Origin: Boseongicola sp. H5
GTDB taxonomy: Bacteria > Pseudomonadota > Alphaproteobacteria > Rhodobacterales > Rhodobacteraceae
Assembly (NCBI GenBank): GCA_020622165.1
Contig: JACNMN010000004.1
Coordinates: 1 to 64,000, forward strand
Direction of reading: 5' to 3'
DNA: 64,000 nt
Position numbers and translations under genes: made by a program. The first letter of the stretch is position 1. Each line of letters opens with the position of its first letter. Shown here piece after piece: positions 38,320-54,384 of this stretch. Below the pieces are notes generated by a model, which worked only from the letters and a program-made list of their open reading frames with translations, searched no databases and was not told the origin of the DNA.

Positions 38320-38850
38320 TCAGGCAGGGTGCATGTCGCCAAAAATGCTGGCCGCATGGTCCCGCAGGTAGATCTGCAACCAGGGGGTAAAGCTGGCCGG
38401 GGTCTTCACCACCTCCTGCGCCAGATCGTCCAGACCCTGCCAGATCGTGTCCATAACCTCGGCGGGGTTTGGCAGAACCGGCACGGTCTCGGGCAGAGTG
38501 CCCACAAAGATATCCACAACTTCGTGCTCGATCATCCCGCCGCCCACATCGGCGCGATACTCGACCCGGTCGCGGAAGGTCAGCGGGATGGGCGGCAGCC
38601 CCAGTTCGTCGCCCAGACGGCGCTGCGCGCAATCCAAAGCGCTTTCGCCCCAATATGGGTGCGTGCAGCAGGTATTCGCCCACAGCCCCGGCGTATGATA
38701 TTTTCCAAGCGCCCGGCGCTGCAACAGGGTCTTGTTGCCCCGCATCAGGAACACCGAAATCGCCTGATGCCGCAGCCCCTTCCTGTGAGCCTCCAGTTTT
38801 TCCACAGGGGTCAGAACGCCGTCGACCCAGGTTGGAATCATCTCTGTCAT
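38320..38850 (-). CDS. idi: Isopentenyl-diphosphate delta-isomerase (type I)
   Basis: This 176-residue Nudix-fold enzyme interconverts isopentenyl and dimethylallyl diphosphate. The catalytic cysteine lies in WANTCCTHPYWGE, the Nudix-like box in ALDCAQRRLGDELGL, and the second catalytic glutamate region in EHEVVDIFVG. It corresponds to the orf176 position next to bchP in Rhodobacter clusters. Its ATG overlaps the bchP stop. Confidence 0.95.
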   Translation of the reverse strand: MTEMIPTWVDGVLTPVEKLEAHRKGLRHQAISVFLMRGNKTLLQRRALGKYHTPGLWANTCCTHPYWGESALDCAQRRLGDELGLPPIPLTFRDRVEYRADVGGGMIEHEVVDIFVGTLPETVPVLPNPAEVMDTIWQGLDDLAQEVVKTPASFTPWLQIYLRDHAASIFGDMHPA

Positions 38851-40028
38851 GCACGTGTCGCCGGTATAAGCCCTGTCAGATGCGCGATATTCTTGATGCC
38901 GATCTTGATATGCGCAAGGGGGCGCGCCTTGACCAGGGATTTGTTCATATAGGCCTCGAACGTCAGGCGCTGGACATCCACATCGTGGCAGAGCGATACG
39001 AAGCGTTCCCTGCGCTCGTCGGACTTGTAATAGGCATCCTGCATCGCGCCGAGGATCTTGAAGACGTTCTTGTGTTCGCGCATGAACAGTTTCCGCGCAA
39101 GCTGCAGGTCCTTGACCCGGCCGCTGGCCAGACAGGCGGCCGCAGCCGTCGCCGCAACGCGTCCGCCAACCATCGCGTAGTAGATCCCCTCGCCCGAGGA
39201 TGGCGCGACAACGCCGGCCGCGTCTCCGGCCAGCACGACATCCTTGCCGTTGTCCCACCGGTCAAGCGGTTTCAGCGGGATCGGCGCGCCTTCCCGGCGG
39301 ATCGTGGTGCAATCCGTCAGGCCCGAAGATTCACGCAGATCGGCGGTGGCCTTCTTCAGATCCACATCCTTGACCATGGAGCCCATGCCCACACTGGCCG
39401 ATTTGCCATGCGGAAACACCCAGCCGTAGAAATCCGGGCTGATCCGGCCGTCATAGACCACATCGCAGCGTTCCGGATCGTAGCTTCCCACCTTGCCCGG
39501 CGCCTCGATGATTTCGTGATAGGCGATCACATAGGGGATCTTGTCGCCGCCCGGCACCTCGGCGCGGGCAACGTTGGAGCGGGCGCCATCGGCCCCGATC
39601 ACGAGCTTTGCCGCAACGCGGGTCTCTTCTTTCGTGGCCTTGTCGCGATAGATCACAACCGGGCCTTCTTCCTCCCGCTCGATCCGGGTGAAGGTGCCGG
39701 TAAGCCGCGTCGCGCCGGCCTCGACCGCCCTGACCCTGAGGAATTCGTCGAAATTCTCCCGGTCGACCATGCCGACATAGCCATTCTCGATCGGGATATC
39801 GACGCGGCGGTTGGTGGGTGAAATCATCCGCGCGGTGTTGATCTTGGCCACGATCTGCGCGTCCGGAATATGGAAATCCGCGATCAGCCTCGGTGGAACG
39901 GCCCCACCGCAGGGCTTGATCCGCCCCGCACGGTCCAGAAGCGCGACCCTGTGGCCGGACCGGGCAAGGTCTTCGGCGGCGGTTGCACCGGAGGGGCCAC
40001 CCCCGACAACGACAACGTCATAGCGCAT
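38847..40028 (-). CDS. bchP: BchP, geranylgeranyl diphosphate/bacteriochlorophyll reductase
   Basis: This 393-residue flavoprotein reduces the geranylgeranyl tail to phytyl. The N-terminal FAD motif is VVVGGGPSGATAAEDLARSGHRVALLDR, followed by a KPCGGAVPPRLI block typical of the family and LAGDAAGVVAPSSGEGIYYAM. It lies between orf428 and idi in a leftward operon. Confidence 0.96.
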   Translation of the reverse strand: MRYDVVVVGGGPSGATAAEDLARSGHRVALLDRAGRIKPCGGAVPPRLIADFHIPDAQIVAKINTARMISPTNRRVDIPIENGYVGMVDRENFDEFLRVRAVEAGATRLTGTFTRIEREEEGPVVIYRDKATKEETRVAAKLVIGADGARSNVARAEVPGGDKIPYVIAYHEIIEAPGKVGSYDPERCDVVYDGRISPDFYGWVFPHGKSASVGMGSMVKDVDLKKATADLRESSGLTDCTTIRREGAPIPLKPLDRWDNGKDVVLAGDAAGVVAPSSGEGIYYAMVGGRVAATAAAACLASGRVKDLQLARKLFMREHKNVFKILGAMQDAYYKSDERRERFVSLCHDVDVQRLTFEAYMNKSLVKARPLAHIKIGIKNIAHLTGLIPATRA

Positions 40029-40031
40029 AGC

Positions 40032-41321
40032 TTATTCTCCCGGAACAAGGCCCCGCGGGGGCTGATAAGAGGGACGCCGATCCATCACATGGACGGCCAT
40101 GAAGGCAGAGGCGATGTAAAGCAGTGCCTCGAACAGAAAGACGGTGCCGAAGGCGGACGGGTCCGACAGCACGATGCGCAAAAGATCCACCAGCGCCGCG
40201 CCGAGAAGCCCGCCGAACCCGGCCGCGATCGCCTGCGCCGCACCCCACAGGCCCATCCGCGTGCCTTCGCGCGCGCCCCGGCCTTCGCCGGCCAGCGCCA
40301 TCATCGAGCCAATGGCGGCCACGGCGAACATTCCGTTGAAGAACCCCATCAGGATCACGGCCGGCAGAAGCGGCGCGGTCGGGCCGATCTGCCCCAGAAC
40401 GGTGATCAGCCCAAGCGACGCGGCGGAGCCGATGCAGCCCGCGACCACCCAGGCCCGCAGCGATCCGAACCGCAGGGCGGTGCCGGCGATGCCAACCACG
40501 ACCATGCCAAGGAACACCCCGCCGTTCTGCGCCCCGGAGAGCGACGTGGACTGGCCCGGCGTATAGTTGAAAACCAGACCCGAATACGGCTCAAGGATCA
40601 GCTCCTGCATGAAATAGGCCGTCATGCTGAGGAAGACGAAAATGGTGAAATGGCGGGCCTTGGGCTCGGCCCAGATCTCCCTCATCCCGTCGATGAAGGG
40701 CATGGTGTCCATCTCGCGTCGGGATACGACCGAGGCTTCGATGCCCCAGACCGCCAGACATGTGATCACAAATGCCCCGCCGGTCACCACGGCCACGACC
40801 TGCATCAGGCGAAGCGGGGTGTAGGGGTCGAGGAACTGGCCGGAGATGCCCGCCGTCATCGCGATGCCGAAGATCATCATCAACCATGTGATCGTGGCCG
40901 CGGCCGGTCGGCGGCGTTCGGCGGTTGCCGTCGCGAGCAGCGCAAGGAGAGATGTGCCGGAGGCGCCGACACCGACACCGATGGCCGCATAGGCCAGAAC
41001 CGAGATGGCCAGCCCGACTGCGAAAGAGCTTTCCATCGCGACGACGCCATAGGCGGCGGAAAGCCCGCCCAGCGCCAGGACCGCCATACCCCCGATAATC
41101 CAGCGGGTGCGGTGCCCGCCGGTGTCGGATCGGTAGCCCCATTGCGGGCGCGTGATCTGAATCCCGTAATGCAGCCCGACCAGAAGCCCGGGCAGGACGG
41201 CGGGCAGCGCCAGCTCCACCACCATCAGCCGGTTCAGCGTGGAGGTGGTCAGCACCACGATGGCGCCAAGCGCCATCTGCACAAGACCCATCCGCACGAT
41301 CTGAAACCAGCTGAGTGTCAT
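40032..41321 (-). CDS. PucC-family membrane protein (Orf428/Bch2 type)
   Basis: This 429-residue twelve-helix protein is of the PucC branch of the major facilitator superfamily. It starts MTLSWFQIVRMGLVQMALGAIVVLTTSTLNRLMVVEL and shares the LNRLMVVEL signature with LhaA in this window. Between bchG and bchP it matches the orf427/428 gene of Rhodobacter, implicated in bacteriochlorophyll delivery or light-harvesting assembly. The frame extends upstream to 41504 inside bchG, but the ATG at 41321 overlaps the bchG stop as ATGA. Confidence 0.92.
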   Translation of the reverse strand: MTLSWFQIVRMGLVQMALGAIVVLTTSTLNRLMVVELALPAVLPGLLVGLHYGIQITRPQWGYRSDTGGHRTRWIIGGMAVLALGGLSAAYGVVAMESSFAVGLAISVLAYAAIGVGVGASGTSLLALLATATAERRRPAAATITWLMMIFGIAMTAGISGQFLDPYTPLRLMQVVAVVTGGAFVITCLAVWGIEASVVSRREMDTMPFIDGMREIWAEPKARHFTIFVFLSMTAYFMQELILEPYSGLVFNYTPGQSTSLSGAQNGGVFLGMVVVGIAGTALRFGSLRAWVVAGCIGSAASLGLITVLGQIGPTAPLLPAVILMGFFNGMFAVAAIGSMMALAGEGRGAREGTRMGLWGAAQAIAAGFGGLLGAALVDLLRIVLSDPSAFGTVFLFEALLYIASAFMAVHVMDRRPSYQPPRGLVPGE

Positions 41322-42238
41322 GGCCAGGTCTCCAGCGTGCGGATGGCGAAGGCGGTCACCATCATGCCGGAGACGTAAAGCGTGACACCGGTTCCGTTGT
41401 ACCAGGGCGCCCTGGCCTTCGGATCGCTCAGCAGGACGGTCATCGCCCAGACCTGCAGCGCCAGCGACACGCCGACGGCGAGAGCGTGCCATTCGCGCCC
41501 CCAATAGAGCAAGAGCCCGATCACGATCACCTGCGGGATCGCCATGATCCAGCAGGCCAGCCGCGCCGCGCGCTCGGGCCCCAAGGTGACGGGCAGGGAG
41601 TTCACGCCCATCTGCCGGTCTCCCTCCAGCGCCTTGAAGTCGTTGAGCGTCATGATGCCATGGGCGCCGATGCCATAAAGCAGCGCCACGATGATCACCG
41701 GCCAGGACGGGGCGCCCGCAGCCAAAACCGCCGCGCCCGTGAACCAGGGAAGCGATTCATAGGAAAGGCCAACCAGCCCCGGCCCCCACCAGCCCGATTT
41801 CTTCAGGCGCACCGGCTCGGCCGAATAGGCCCAGGCGGCGATGACCGCCACGATGGTTGCGCCAAAACCCCACGGGCCCAGGAACCAGCCGATGCCGATG
41901 GCGAGGACCGACATCGCCAGAGCGATCCACAGACCCCAACGCCCCGGTATGCGCCCCGACGGGATCGGACGGTTCGGCTCGTTGATCGCATCGACATGGC
42001 GGTCGCACCAGTCATTGGCGGCCTGGCTCATTCCGCAAACGATCGGCCCGGCCAGCAGCACCCCCAGAAACAGCACGAACCAGTGGCCCGAGGGCGCGAC
42101 GCCCGCCGAGACCGCGCCGCAAAGATACGCCCACATCGGCGGGAACCATGTGATCGGTTTCAGCAATGTCAGGGCAGCAGCGGGTTCGGGCCAGCGCCGG
42201 ACAGGGCTGCTTGGGGTGAGGTCGGTCGTTACACTCAT
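41318..42238 (-). CDS. bchG: BchG, bacteriochlorophyll a synthase
   Basis: This 306-residue membrane UbiA-type prenyltransferase esterifies bacteriochlorophyllide a. The Mg-binding motif is NDWCDRHVDAINEPNRPIPSG (about residues 79-99), and a second motif is HGIMTLNDFKALEGDRQ. The ATG at 42238 sits in the centre of an 18-bp palindrome and only 4 bases from a PpsR box. No ribosome site is visible, so the message may be leaderless. Confidence 0.96.
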   Translation of the reverse strand: MSVTTDLTPSSPVRRWPEPAAALTLLKPITWFPPMWAYLCGAVSAGVAPSGHWFVLFLGVLLAGPIVCGMSQAANDWCDRHVDAINEPNRPIPSGRIPGRWGLWIALAMSVLAIGIGWFLGPWGFGATIVAVIAAWAYSAEPVRLKKSGWWGPGLVGLSYESLPWFTGAAVLAAGAPSWPVIIVALLYGIGAHGIMTLNDFKALEGDRQMGVNSLPVTLGPERAARLACWIMAIPQVIVIGLLLYWGREWHALAVGVSLALQVWAMTVLLSDPKARAPWYNGTGVTLYVSGMMVTAFAIRTLETWP

Positions 42239-42246
42239 GAGTGTAA
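42229..42246. repeat. 18-bp perfect palindrome spanning the bchG start
   Basis: TTACACTCATGAGTGTAA is a perfect inverted repeat with the bchG start codon near its centre (42236-42238). It overlaps the adjacent PpsR box. It could be a second regulator site or an extension of PpsR binding. Its function is unknown. Confidence 0.6.
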
Positions 42247-42259
42247 GTTTAAGCTGACA
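42242..42259. promoter_or_regulatory. PpsR/CrtJ box upstream of bchG
   Basis: TGTAAGTTTAAGCTGACA fits TGT-N12-ACA and lies immediately upstream of the bchG ATG. A degenerate copy (TGT-N12-ACG, 42277-42294) lies 35 bases away, which could be the second half of a tandem pair. Confidence 0.75.
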
Positions 42260-42301
42260 CTTTGCGACTCGGCAAGTGTAAACTCGGCTAGACGACCGGC
42301 C

Positions 42302-43225
42302 TCAGCCGTGACCGATTGCCTTGGCATCGGTGCAGGCATGGGCGGCGCATTCCATCTCCAGCATCACGTGGGAAATGGCGAAATCCTGACGCAGCCGGGC
42401 CTTGATCTGCGCCTTGATCGCATCGGCCCGGTCCCAGCATCCGGGGCGCAGCGCGATATGGGCCTGAAGCGCCGCTTCGTGTTCCTGCATCTGCCACAGA
42501 TGGGCGTGATGAACATCCGCAACGCCGTCGATCTCATCGATCGCGTTCAGAACGGCTCTGGTCTGCAATGCGGGCGGACTGCCCAGCATCAGGATGCGGA
42601 TCACGCCGCCGATCTCCGCGAACGACATCCACAGAATGTAGCCCGCAATGATCAGGGTCACGATCGGATCCACGATGTTCCAGCCGAACAGCAGGATCGC
42701 GGTTCCCGCTATGATGACCCCGACCGAGCCCGCCGCATCCGCAAGATTGTGCAGGAACGCGGCGCGGATATTCTGGCTATCCTTCGACATCGCATAGGTC
42801 AGCGCAGCGGTGGCAAGATCGATCACCAGCGCCACGGCCGCGATGATCACCACGGTCCAGCCGGCCACCTCCTGCGGGTCGAACAACCGCATCACGGCTT
42901 CATAGGCGAGATAGATCCCCAAGAGGATCAGCGTGGTGTAATTGATCAGGGCGGCCACCGTTTCGGCCCTGCCATAGCCGAACGTCATGTCGGCATCGGC
43001 CGGGCGCCGGGCGATGCGCCGCGCCACGAAGGCGATGATCAACGCCATCGCATCCGACAGATTGTGCAGCGCATCCGCGATCAGCGCCAGGGAGCCGGAC
43101 AGAACCCCGCCAATCACCTGCACCACCGTCAGGCCGATATTGACACCTACCGCAAGGGCAAGGCGCCAGTCGCCAACGGACGGATCGGCATGATGATGGT
43201 GGTGATGGGCGTGGTCATGAGGCAT
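42302..43225 (-). CDS. Cation diffusion facilitator (CDF) metal exporter
   Basis: This 307-residue inner-membrane efflux protein has six helices. The N-terminus is histidine-rich (HDHAHHHHHH), and the paired metal sites are in LIADALHNLSDAMALI (H and D ligands) and AAFLHNLADAAGSV, matching the HNxxD and HNxxD motifs of Zn/Co-type CDF proteins. The C-terminal cytoplasmic domain includes DGVADVHHAHLWQM. It sits between ppsR and bchG, a place where I would not expect a metal exporter. Substrate (Zn, Co, Ni or other) cannot be read from sequence. Confidence 0.9.
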   Translation of the reverse strand: MPHDHAHHHHHHADPSVGDWRLALAVGVNIGLTVVQVIGGVLSGSLALIADALHNLSDAMALIIAFVARRIARRPADADMTFGYGRAETVAALINYTTLILLGIYLAYEAVMRLFDPQEVAGWTVVIIAAVALVIDLATAALTYAMSKDSQNIRAAFLHNLADAAGSVGVIIAGTAILLFGWNIVDPIVTLIIAGYILWMSFAEIGGVIRILMLGSPPALQTRAVLNAIDEIDGVADVHHAHLWQMQEHEAALQAHIALRPGCWDRADAIKAQIKARLRQDFAISHVMLEMECAAHACTDAKAIGHG

Positions 43226-43270
43226 GGGAGGAAGATACTGCCCCCGATACCTGAATACCAGATCGCCACG

Positions 43271-44701
43271 CTAGCCGTCGTTTTTCGCCAACAGCCCGTA
43301 TTTTCTCAATTTTACATAGAGAGATTGCCGCGAAAGGCCCAGCATCTCGGCCGCGGCCACGCGATTGTTATCGGTCAGTTCAACGGCGGTTTCGATGCAC
43401 ATCTTCTCCACGACATCCGTCGTCGCGGCGACGATATCCTTCAGCGGCGCCGAACCGACCAGATCCATCACATTGCGCATCGCCTCATCGGTCATCGGCG
43501 CGCCGCCGGGCACGGCGGAAACCGGCTCCCGCACGATCTCCATCCGCGACGTATCCCGGATCACGAAGGCGAACCCGCCGTTTCCGGGCATATGCGTGGC
43601 CGAGATCTCGACCGAAAGCTGCGAGCCATAGGCGCCCTCCAGCCGGGTGGCATAGATCCGCATCCTGCCGGTGCGGGCGGCATTGTCCAGCATGACCTTC
43701 AGATCGACGCTGCCGCGGCTCAGGAAATCGCCAAGCGACTTGCCGCGAATTTCAGAAAGCTGCCCGGAATCGCACAGCCCCAGAAAGCTGTCATTGCAGG
43801 ACCGGATCGCCCCCAGCGGATCGGTGAACACCACCGCATCCGCCCCGTCGCGATAAAGCACCGCCAGAGACTGCGACACCTCCGCGGCCACGGTTTCGGC
43901 GCTTGCGGCGGCTTCGATACGGCAAAGCAGCGTCTTGTCCCCGGCCGCGCGAAACAGGACCGGGTCAATCGCGACCTCCTTCTGGCCGCGCTTGGTTTCC
44001 GCGGTGACGGGGCCGCTGCCTTCGTCCCCGGCGGTCGCGATCAGGCTCTCGACGAATTCGCCCCGGCGCCGGCCCTCGAATTCCTGAGTGAAGGAGCTTC
44101 CGGTCAGGGTCTCCGCATCCGCCCCGAGGATCTGCGAGGCGGCGGTGTTCAGGTCCATGATCCGCCCGGTCGTCACATCGACCAGAATCAGCGCATCGCG
44201 CGCCGCCTCCATGATGACGCGGTAGCGCGTCTCGTAATCCCGGTGGGTCTCGTAATCCTTCTCAAGCGCAAGCTGCGCCTTCACAAGGCGGTGCTGCAAC
44301 TCCGCGATCGGCCTGAGATCACGGCCCAGCATCAGGATGATGTCATCCTGCCCGGTCTTGTGCAGCGTATAGCGGATCGGGAATTCCCAATTCGCATTGT
44401 CGTAATGATTCACCTCGATCGCATCGACGGTGTCTTTCTTGCCGTCGCGATAGGCGTCCAGCCGGGTTTCCAGCTTCACCAGACTGTCTTCGGCAGTGAA
44501 ATCGCGGATGTTGCGATCCTTCCAGTGGTCCAGACGGCCCAAGGTGGGGTTCAGGGGGTTGACCACGACGGACCGCACGATGCCCGATGTATCCAGTACA
44601 ATCGCAAGGTCGGCGGCGGTGGCCACGATATCGTTGAAATGCTCTGGCGCGATTGGTGGCGCAGCCGGCTCATCCCAGAAATCTGATCCGCGTGTATTCA
44701 T
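43271..44701 (-). CDS. ppsR: PpsR, redox-responsive repressor of photosynthesis genes
   Basis: This 476-residue protein has an N-terminal region, two PAS domains (about 150-265 and 275-385) and a C-terminal Fis-type HTH (about 435-470, DNNRVAAAEMLGLSRQSLYVKLRKYGL). Cysteines at 260, 302, 310 and 435 are visible. C260 and C435 correspond in position to the redox-active pair near 251 and 424 of the Rhodobacter protein. PpsR represses bch, crt and puc genes under oxygen by binding TGT-N12-ACA. Boxes of that type occur throughout this cluster. Confidence 0.97.
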   Translation of the reverse strand: MNTRGSDFWDEPAAPPIAPEHFNDIVATAADLAIVLDTSGIVRSVVVNPLNPTLGRLDHWKDRNIRDFTAEDSLVKLETRLDAYRDGKKDTVDAIEVNHYDNANWEFPIRYTLHKTGQDDIILMLGRDLRPIAELQHRLVKAQLALEKDYETHRDYETRYRVIMEAARDALILVDVTTGRIMDLNTAASQILGADAETLTGSSFTQEFEGRRRGEFVESLIATAGDEGSGPVTAETKRGQKEVAIDPVLFRAAGDKTLLCRIEAAASAETVAAEVSQSLAVLYRDGADAVVFTDPLGAIRSCNDSFLGLCDSGQLSEIRGKSLGDFLSRGSVDLKVMLDNAARTGRMRIYATRLEGAYGSQLSVEISATHMPGNGGFAFVIRDTSRMEIVREPVSAVPGGAPMTDEAMRNVMDLVGSAPLKDIVAATTDVVEKMCIETAVELTDNNRVAAAEMLGLSRQSLYVKLRKYGLLAKNDG

Positions 44702-44734
44702 GACGGCTTTCGCCTTTTTATAACGTGTCGTCGT

Positions 44735-45526
44735 TCAGTTAGCGGTCGTCCGTTCCAGAAGAGAGTCTTGAGATATGGTCAAACCGCAGAGCTTCAAGGC
44801 GGCTTGCGCGTCCGGTGCGGAATAGTCGGCACCGGTTAATGCAACGATATCAAGTTTCTGGTCCATGACGCTTCCGCCCACGACCACTTTCACTTTGCGC
44901 GGCACGCGAGCCCGGATGCTATCGACCAGTTCCTTAACGGATGCAAGGGTTCTTCGGCTGGAGGCTGTCGCCCCCACCATCGCATATCTGCGCGCAAGAA
45001 CCCGGTCGCTGATCTGACGCGGGTGCTGCGAGACAGAAATGTCGACTTCATATCCCAGACGCCGAAACCGGTCTGCGGCGACGAACAGGCCCAGGGTATG
45101 ATGTTCGGGCCTCGGCACCACCAGCAAAACGGTGCCCAGGCTGTCGTGTCGCTTCACCTGGTCTTTCGCGGCCAGCGCGCGCACAGTTTCCTGCAGGCGG
45201 GCGGCCGCAATCGACACCTCGGAGAAGCTCAGCGTGTCATTGGCCCAATGAATGCCCAGAAGCCGTGCGGTCTCGGGGATGATATGCGCGATGATATCGC
45301 GTGGCGCGATACCCTCCTGACGGATCCGCAGGATCGTGTCGTGGCGCTCGTCTTCATCGGGGGAGGTATAGGCGTCGCACAGCGCTTCGAGATGCTGCTG
45401 AACGCCAGCCGGTCGAGGGGTCGCCTTGGAGGCCAGAACCGATAACGCCCGCGCGGCCAGCATCTTCACCTCTGCATCCTGCATGGTGCTGCCTGGCCGA
45501 ACGGAGAGTTTGCTGTATTGAGTCAT
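44735..45526 (-). CDS. aerR: AerR/PpaA, cobalamin-binding regulator of PpsR
   Basis: This 263-residue protein has a MerR-less helical N-terminus and a B12-binding-like domain (about 130-235) with RPEHHTLGLFVAADRFRRLGYEVDIS. H142 and H143 fit the histidine that ligates hydroxocobalamin in Rhodobacter AerR. It binds and antagonises PpsR/CrtJ in a light- and B12-dependent way. ATG 45526 has GGAGGGGT at about 7 bases. The frame opens earlier at 45559. ppsR follows 33 bases downstream. Confidence 0.92.
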   Translation of the reverse strand: MTQYSKLSVRPGSTMQDAEVKMLAARALSVLASKATPRPAGVQQHLEALCDAYTSPDEDERHDTILRIRQEGIAPRDIIAHIIPETARLLGIHWANDTLSFSEVSIAAARLQETVRALAAKDQVKRHDSLGTVLLVVPRPEHHTLGLFVAADRFRRLGYEVDISVSQHPRQISDRVLARRYAMVGATASSRRTLASVKELVDSIRARVPRKVKVVVGGSVMDQKLDIVALTGADYSAPDAQAALKLCGLTISQDSLLERTTAN

Positions 45527-45628
45527 CGGATCACCCCTCCCCGAGAGATGTCCGGCCATAGAAAGAAACGCGGTGCCGGACCGTCCGGGAAGTCTTTCGC
45601 CAGACAGTCTCTATGACTTCGCCAAATC

Positions 45629-45646
45629 TGTCAAAGGAAATTGACA
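45629..45646. promoter_or_regulatory. PpsR/CrtJ box on the aerR side
   Basis: TGTCAAAGGAAATTGACA fits TGT-N12-ACA about 100 bases before the aerR ATG. It suggests feedback of PpsR on its own regulatory genes. Confidence 0.65.
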
Positions 45647-45772
45647 ACTTGGGTTGCCCCTCCGTGCCGTCCGGGCGGACTGTGCCGCGGACCGCCTGAA
45701 TTTCTTAGCAAAAATAGGGGCTTTCCCCTGTTGTAATCTCGGAAATACGAGCATTTCGGGCGCCTCAAAATG

Positions 45773-45790
45773 TGTAAGTTTTAGTTGACA
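45773..45790. promoter_or_regulatory. PpsR/CrtJ box on the bchF side
   Basis: TGTAAGTTTTAGTTGACA fits TGT-N12-ACA and contains a TTGACA -35-like hexamer (45785-45790). It lies 55 bases before the bchF ATG, so PpsR bound here would block polymerase for the whole bchF-to-cycA unit. It closely resembles the bchG box. Confidence 0.75.
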
Positions 45791-45844
45791 CTTCCAATCT
45801 GACAACAGTAGCTTTCAAGGGGAGATCCAAGGAATCGTATCTGC

Positions 45845-53700
<7,856 letters not shown>

Positions 53701-53701
<1 letters not shown>

Positions 53702-54384
53702 TGGCCGACTATGCCGCCACACGCGCACGGGTCGAGGATTATTTCGACCGCACGGCAACCCGGACATGGGAGCGTCTGACCTCTGACGCGCCCGTTTCGG
53801 GTATCCGCCAGACCGTGCGCGAGGGCCGCGACCGGATGCGGGAGATCATGCTGGGCCAGTTGCCCGAGGATCTGGCCGGCAAGCGCGTGCTCGATGCAGG
53901 CTGCGGCGCAGGCCAGATGACGGCGGAGCTTGCGATGCGCGGCGCCGATGTCGTGGCGATCGACATCTCGCCGGAACTCGTGAAGATCGCGGAACGCCGC
54001 CTGTCCGACAATCTGGCGCCGCGCGTCACCTTTACCTCGGGCGATATGCTCTCCGAAAGCCTTGGCGCCTTCGACTACGTCATGGCGATGGACAGCATGA
54101 TCTATTACGAGGCCGACGATCTGGGCCGGGCGCTGGCCGGGTTGTGCCCCCGGGTCGAGGGATCCGTGGTCTTCACGGTCGCACCGCGCACCACGCTTCT
54201 GATGGCGATGTGGGGGGTGGGCAAACTCTTCCCGCGGTCCGACCGCTCCCCCACCATGGTGCCGCACAAGCCGCGGCATCTGGCCCGGAAAACGTCTCTG
54301 CATGGCGCGTCAGGCTCGATTTCCGAAGTCGAGCGTGTGTCCCGGGGCTTCTACATTTCCACCTGTCTGGAGTATGCCAGATGA
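53701..54384 (+). CDS. bchM: BchM, Mg-protoporphyrin IX O-methyltransferase
   Basis: This 227-residue SAM-dependent enzyme methylates the 13-propionate of Mg-protoporphyrin IX. Motif I is GKRVLDAGCGAGQMTAELAMRGADVVAIDIS (about 60-90). The C-terminal [20 protein letters not shown] is family-typical. It lies between bchL and lhaA with overlaps at both ends. Confidence 0.96.

Larger units (their letters stand above)
45527..45844. promoter_or_regulatory. Divergent aerR/bchF regulatory gap
   Basis: This 318-base non-coding stretch lies between leftward aerR and rightward bchF. It holds two TGT-N12-ACA boxes (listed separately), a direct repeat TGACA at 45786 and 45800, and AT-rich DNA around 45700-45790. 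No ORF or RNA gene was seen. It should drive both aerR-ppsR and the long bchF operon. Confidence 0.7.

Noticed and set aside
41315-44686. A 1123-codon open frame on the plus strand opposite orf428, bchG, the CDF gene and ppsR
   Set aside because: It runs antisense to four well-recognised genes and has low-complexity His/Arg/Gly-rich composition, as expected when the opposite strand has GC-rich third positions.
45527-45844. Possible FnrL site (TTGAT-N4-ATCAA) controlling bch genes
   Set aside because: No acceptable match was found in this gap or in the gaps before bchC, hemA and cycA. Anaerobic control through FnrL is not supported by eye.
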